Assembly (NCBI GenBank): GCA_965213525.1
Contig: OZ243889.1
Location: forward strand, 1,674,001 to 1,738,000
DNA length: 64,000 nt
Origin: G965213525 sp965213525
GTDB taxonomy: Bacteria > Actinomycetota > Acidimicrobiia > Acidimicrobiales > Poriferisodalaceae
Reading direction: 5' to 3'
The translations under genes and the position numbers were made by a program. This document shows, piece after piece, positions 60,962-64,000 of this stretch. How positions within the stretch are numbered: the stretch's first letter is position 1; the number at the start of each line of letters is the position of its first letter. The notes below the pieces were generated by a model. It was not told the DNA's origin, ran no database searches, and saw only the letters and a program-made list of their open reading frames with translations.

Positions 60962-62485
60962 TCAGGCGCCGCCCGCCGCCCATCGCGACAGGACGTCAAC
61001 GGTCGAGCTGTGGAACATCTCGACCACGGCGTGCACCGGCTGGCACTCGCCGGTGACCGCAGCGAGCGCAGCGGCGCCCACCGACCCTGGCTCGGGGGCG
61101 TGGGTGGTGAGCAGCACGAGGCGCGGCCGGGGGGCGTCACCATGACGGTCGACCCACTGCTGGGCGAGGGCGGCTGCTCGCCCGACCGCCCGGTAGGCGA
61201 CCTCGGTGCGGCGCAGCCCGGGGCGGTGGGAGGTGTGGGCTCCCGCAGGCTCGAACCACCACTCGACGCCCGTCGCGTCGGTGGCCACCAGCTGCACCTG
61301 CACCCCCCCGCGCACCGGCTTGGCGTTGGTCCGCACGTCGGTGAAGCCGCACCCGGCGATGAGCTCCTCGGCGAGGAGGCGGGCCCGGGTCCCCTCCCTC
61401 AGGGCCGCTCGTCGGAACCGGTCGCCGTCGAAGCCCTCGCCTCGTCGTGCCGCATCGTCATCGAGGCCGTCGACCTCAGGAGCGCCGGAGGGGTGGTCAT
61501 GCTCGTCGGCGATGCGGACCTCGGCCCGGGCCACGTACCCGGGGTCGGTGTCGAAGCCGACGTAGTGGCGATCGGCCCGGATCGCCGCCACCGCCGTCGT
61601 GCCCACCCCGATGAACGGGTCGAGGACCAGATCGCCACGGTAGGTGTACAGCTCGATCAACCGGGCCGGCAGCTCGACGGGGAACGGGGCGGGGTGCCCG
61701 ACCCGGGTGGCGCTCTCGGGCGGGAAGCGCCACAGGTCGAGCGTGTCGGCCAGGAAGTCGTCCTGGAGGATCGTCGCCTCGTGGGGCAGGCCCTCGGTTC
61801 GACGCCGGCGGGGCGGCCGGGCTCGGTCGAAGCGGCCCTTGCTGGCCACGATGATCCGTTCGGTGACGTCACGCAGGACCGGGTTGGTGGGGCTCTGGTA
61901 GGAGCCCCAGGCCGTCGATCCCGCTGCCCCCTCGGCCTTGACCCAGATGATCTCGCCGCGCAGCAACAGACCGAGGCGGTCCTGGAGGATGCCGATGACG
62001 TCGGCTGACAGCGAGCGGTACGGCTTGCGACCGAGGTTGGCGACGTTGACCGCCATCCTCCCGCCCGGTTCGAGTGCCTCGACGCAACGATCGAGCACCC
62101 GCTCGAGCATCGCCAGGTACTCGATGTAGCTGCCCGGCACGACGCCCTGGCCGAGCGCGGCCTCGTACTCCTTGCCGGCGAAGTAGGGAGGCGAGGTCAC
62201 CACCAGGGCCACCGAGGCGGGCGCCACCTGGTCGGCGGTCATGTCCTCCGCTGGACCGCAGAACAACCGGTCGAGAGCAGCGGGGGCCTCGAGCTCGGAC
62301 CCGACGCGCCGGGGGCTGGCGACGTCGTCGTCGGAGGACTCGTCGATGGGAGCGAAGCGGCGGTAGAACGCCTCGGCGTCGTGGCTCTCGCGCCGAGACA
62401 CCCCGAACGTCGAGGTGCGGGTCGGCCGGCGGGACCGTTGGCGGTTGCCCGACGGGCCGTCTCGGCCGACGCCCGCTCGTCTCAT
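60962..62485 (-). CDS. Beta-class DNA methyltransferase with C-terminal extension
   Basis: A 507-aa N6-adenine or N4-cytosine methyltransferase. Catalytic motif IV is TSPPYF at 97-102 and the SAM motif I is DPFIGVGTTAVAAI at 289-302, so the order is that of the beta class. Residues ~361-507 are an added domain (GVQVQLVATDATGVEWWFEPAGAHTSHRPGLRRTEVAYRA) of unknown role, perhaps target recognition or a degenerate nuclease fold. The ATG at 62485 is 7 nt after a TAGCGT -10 element. It should protect host DNA from the adjacent candidate nuclease. Confidence 0.88.
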   Translation of the reverse strand: MRRAGVGRDGPSGNRQRSRRPTRTSTFGVSRRESHDAEAFYRRFAPIDESSDDDVASPRRVGSELEAPAALDRLFCGPAEDMTADQVAPASVALVVTSPPYFAGKEYEAALGQGVVPGSYIEYLAMLERVLDRCVEALEPGGRMAVNVANLGRKPYRSLSADVIGILQDRLGLLLRGEIIWVKAEGAAGSTAWGSYQSPTNPVLRDVTERIIVASKGRFDRARPPRRRRTEGLPHEATILQDDFLADTLDLWRFPPESATRVGHPAPFPVELPARLIELYTYRGDLVLDPFIGVGTTAVAAIRADRHYVGFDTDPGYVARAEVRIADEHDHPSGAPEVDGLDDDAARRGEGFDGDRFRRAALREGTRARLLAEELIAGCGFTDVRTNAKPVRGGVQVQLVATDATGVEWWFEPAGAHTSHRPGLRRTEVAYRAVGRAAALAQQWVDRHGDAPRPRLVLLTTHAPEPGSVGAAALAAVTGECQPVHAVVEMFHSSTVDVLSRWAAGGA

Positions 62486-62492
62486 CGCAGCG

Positions 62493-62498
62493 ACGCTA
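62493..62498 (-). promoter_or_regulatory. -10 element for the methyltransferase-nuclease operon (leaderless)
   Basis: TAGCGT in GGTAGCGTCG lies 7 nt before the ATG at 62485. Confidence 0.5.
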
Positions 62499-62607
62499 CC
62501 CCCGGGGTGCATCACGCCCCGGGTGCCGGACCCGGACCGTGGCGACCCAGGCCGCTGACGACCCGGCAGTCGGGCCTGATCGATCCAACCCCGGCGCACC
62601 CGCCGGA

Positions 62608-64000
62608 TCAGGCCTCGGCGGCCAGGCGGGAGCGCAGCTCGGCCTTGGCGATCTTCTCCAACGTCGAGCGGGGCAGCTCGTCGACGACGCGCACCTCGTG
62701 GGGCACCTTGAACGACGCCAGCTCGGCCCGGCACGCGGCGAGGGCGCTCTCGACGAGCGCCGCCCGTGCCTCGTCGCCGATGACGGCTCGGTCGGCGGGC
62801 AGCACGAAGGCCACGGGCACCTCGTCGAGCATCTCGTGGCGGCGGGCGACGACGGCCACCTCGGCGACCCCGGGCACCTGGGCGATCACCCGCTCGACCT
62901 CCGAGGCCGCCACGTTCTCGCCGCCGACCTTCAACATGTCCTTGTCACGGTCAGAGAAGTAGAGCCATCCGCCCTCGCCGACGGTCACCCGATCGCCGGT
63001 GATGAACCAGCCGTCGTCGTCGAAGGCCGCTGCGGTCGCCCCGGGGTCGCCCAGGTACTCGGCGAACAGCGACAGACCGGGCGTGCCGAGCACCTTGAGG
63101 TGCCCGGTGGCACCCGGCGGCGTCGTCTCGCCGTCGTCGTCGACACGGCGATGCCGTACTCGGCCGCCGGCCGCCCCATCGACATCGGGGCGTCGTCGAA
63201 GCGCCAGTCGCCGACGGTGCCGTGGGTGATGGTCTCGGTCATCCCCCACCAGCCCAGGGTCCGCACGCCGAAGTGGCCGTCGGTGGGAGGAGCGCAGATG
63301 CCGTTGCCCCACCACCGGTACCGGTGCTCGGGCACGGGCCGGTCGGCCAGCGCCCGCAACATGAACGGCACCATCGAGCACCACGTGGCGCCGTGGCGCA
63401 GCGACACGTCCCAGAACCTCGACGCGCTGAAGCGGGGCTGGAGCACCACGGTGGCACCCGCCCACATGGTGGCCAGCACCGAGTACGCCTGGGCGTTGGT
63501 GTGGAACAGCGGCAAGAAGGTCAGGTGGACGTCGTCGGCTCGCAGGTCCTCGTGGTCAGCGTTGACCTTGGCGCCCCACAGGCCGTTGGCGTGGGTCCAC
63601 AGCACGGCCTTGGGGCGTGAGGTCGTCCCCGAGGTGAACTGCACCGACAGCGGCATCAGCGGGTCGGCCGGCCGGGTCGGGACCGACGCCGGGTCGCCGT
63701 GCAGCTCAGCCCAGCTGATCGCGCCCGCCGGCGGGTGGGCCTCGGGGGGCGAGCCGGCGTCGTGGTCGATGACGCAGCAGGGGTCCAGGCCGTCGGCGTG
63801 CTCGGTGACGAGCCCGGCCAGCGACGGCTGCGTGATGGCGGCCCGCACGTCCGCCTTGTCTGCGTAGTAGGCGATCTCTGGACCGGCCGAGTGGGTGTTG
63901 GTCGTGACCGCCACCGCTCCGAGCCGGGCGCAGGCGAACCAGGCGATCAGCAGCTCGGGGCAGTTGTCGAGGTGCACGAGCACGCGATCGCCCGCGCCGA
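62608..64000 (-). pseudogene. Acyl-CoA/AMP-forming ligase, frameshifted and cut by the window edge
   Basis: The 5' part (63983 and beyond, down to ~63144) carries SVQFTSGTTSRPKAVLWTH, the ATP-binding motif of ANL ligases, and GWWGMTETITHG. The 3' part (~63143-62608, other frame) carries VDDDGETTPPG, GWFITGDRVTVGEGGWLYFSDRDKDMLKVGGENVAASEVE and PRSTLEKIAKAEL with the catalytic lysine. The frames join exactly if one G is added after the GTG codon at 63146-63144 (GIAV-VDDDGE). This is a one-base deletion, either real or a sequencing error. The intact enzyme would activate a carboxylic acid as an adenylate and CoA thioester. The N-terminus lies outside the window. Confidence 0.85.

Overview
The window reads as chromosome of a very high-GC actinobacterium. 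GTG starts are common, the third codon position is almost always G or C, and the gene set (homodimeric AceE, an actinobacterial-type E2, bacterial NHEJ, SUF, DUF3097) fits Actinomycetota, perhaps an Acidimicrobiia-like lineage; that placement is inference. No rRNA, tRNA, CRISPR array, insertion sequence or phage module is visible. Many genes look leaderless: a TAnnnT -10 element sits 6-8 nt before the start codon, and a core GGTAGCGTCG recurs at four of these promoters.

Layout. 1-4.2 kb: the end of a PIG-L-type deacetylase, an ECF-like sigma factor with a ~500-residue extension, and an MFS transporter. 4.2-14.5 kb (minus strand): a three-gene NHEJ module (ligase, Ku, LigD-type polymerase), a membrane protein, an M24 peptidase, and a lipoyl module made of lpd, E2 and a fused LipB-LipA protein. 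14.6-17.7 kb: a nucleotide-sugar-epimerase-like protein, an SRPBCC protein, and a DEAD-box helicase fused to a cold-shock domain. 17.9-34 kb: a surface-polysaccharide region with several glycosyltransferases, a Wzm/Wzt-type ABC exporter, a nucleotide-sugar dehydrogenase, a WbaP/WcaJ-type initiating phosphotransferase, and two large membrane proteins.

34-45.4 kb: MFS transporters, RNase HI fused to a SLOG/YpsA-like domain, AceE, an HhH-GPD protein, a PilZ-like protein, an esterase, an acyl-CoA dehydrogenase and a Phd-VapC-like toxin-antitoxin pair. 45.4-58.9 kb: an iron-sulfur (SUF) locus split over both strands, sufC-sufS-sufU on plus and sufB...sufD-Rieske-sufC on minus. It carries two SufC paralogues and is bordered and interrupted by two GGDEF-EAL membrane proteins. 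59-62.5 kb: DUF3097 and a candidate methyltransferase-nuclease (restriction-modification) pair. 62.6-64 kb: a frameshifted acyl-CoA ligase running off the window.

How they connect. LipB-LipA makes the lipoyl cofactor for E2, whose E3 is the adjacent lpd and whose E1 is probably AceE 22 kb away. LipA, the Rieske protein and other Fe-S enzymes depend on the SUF genes. A 20-bp motif shared by the sufB and plus-strand sufC promoters suggests that one Fe-S-sensing regulator controls both halves of the SUF locus.
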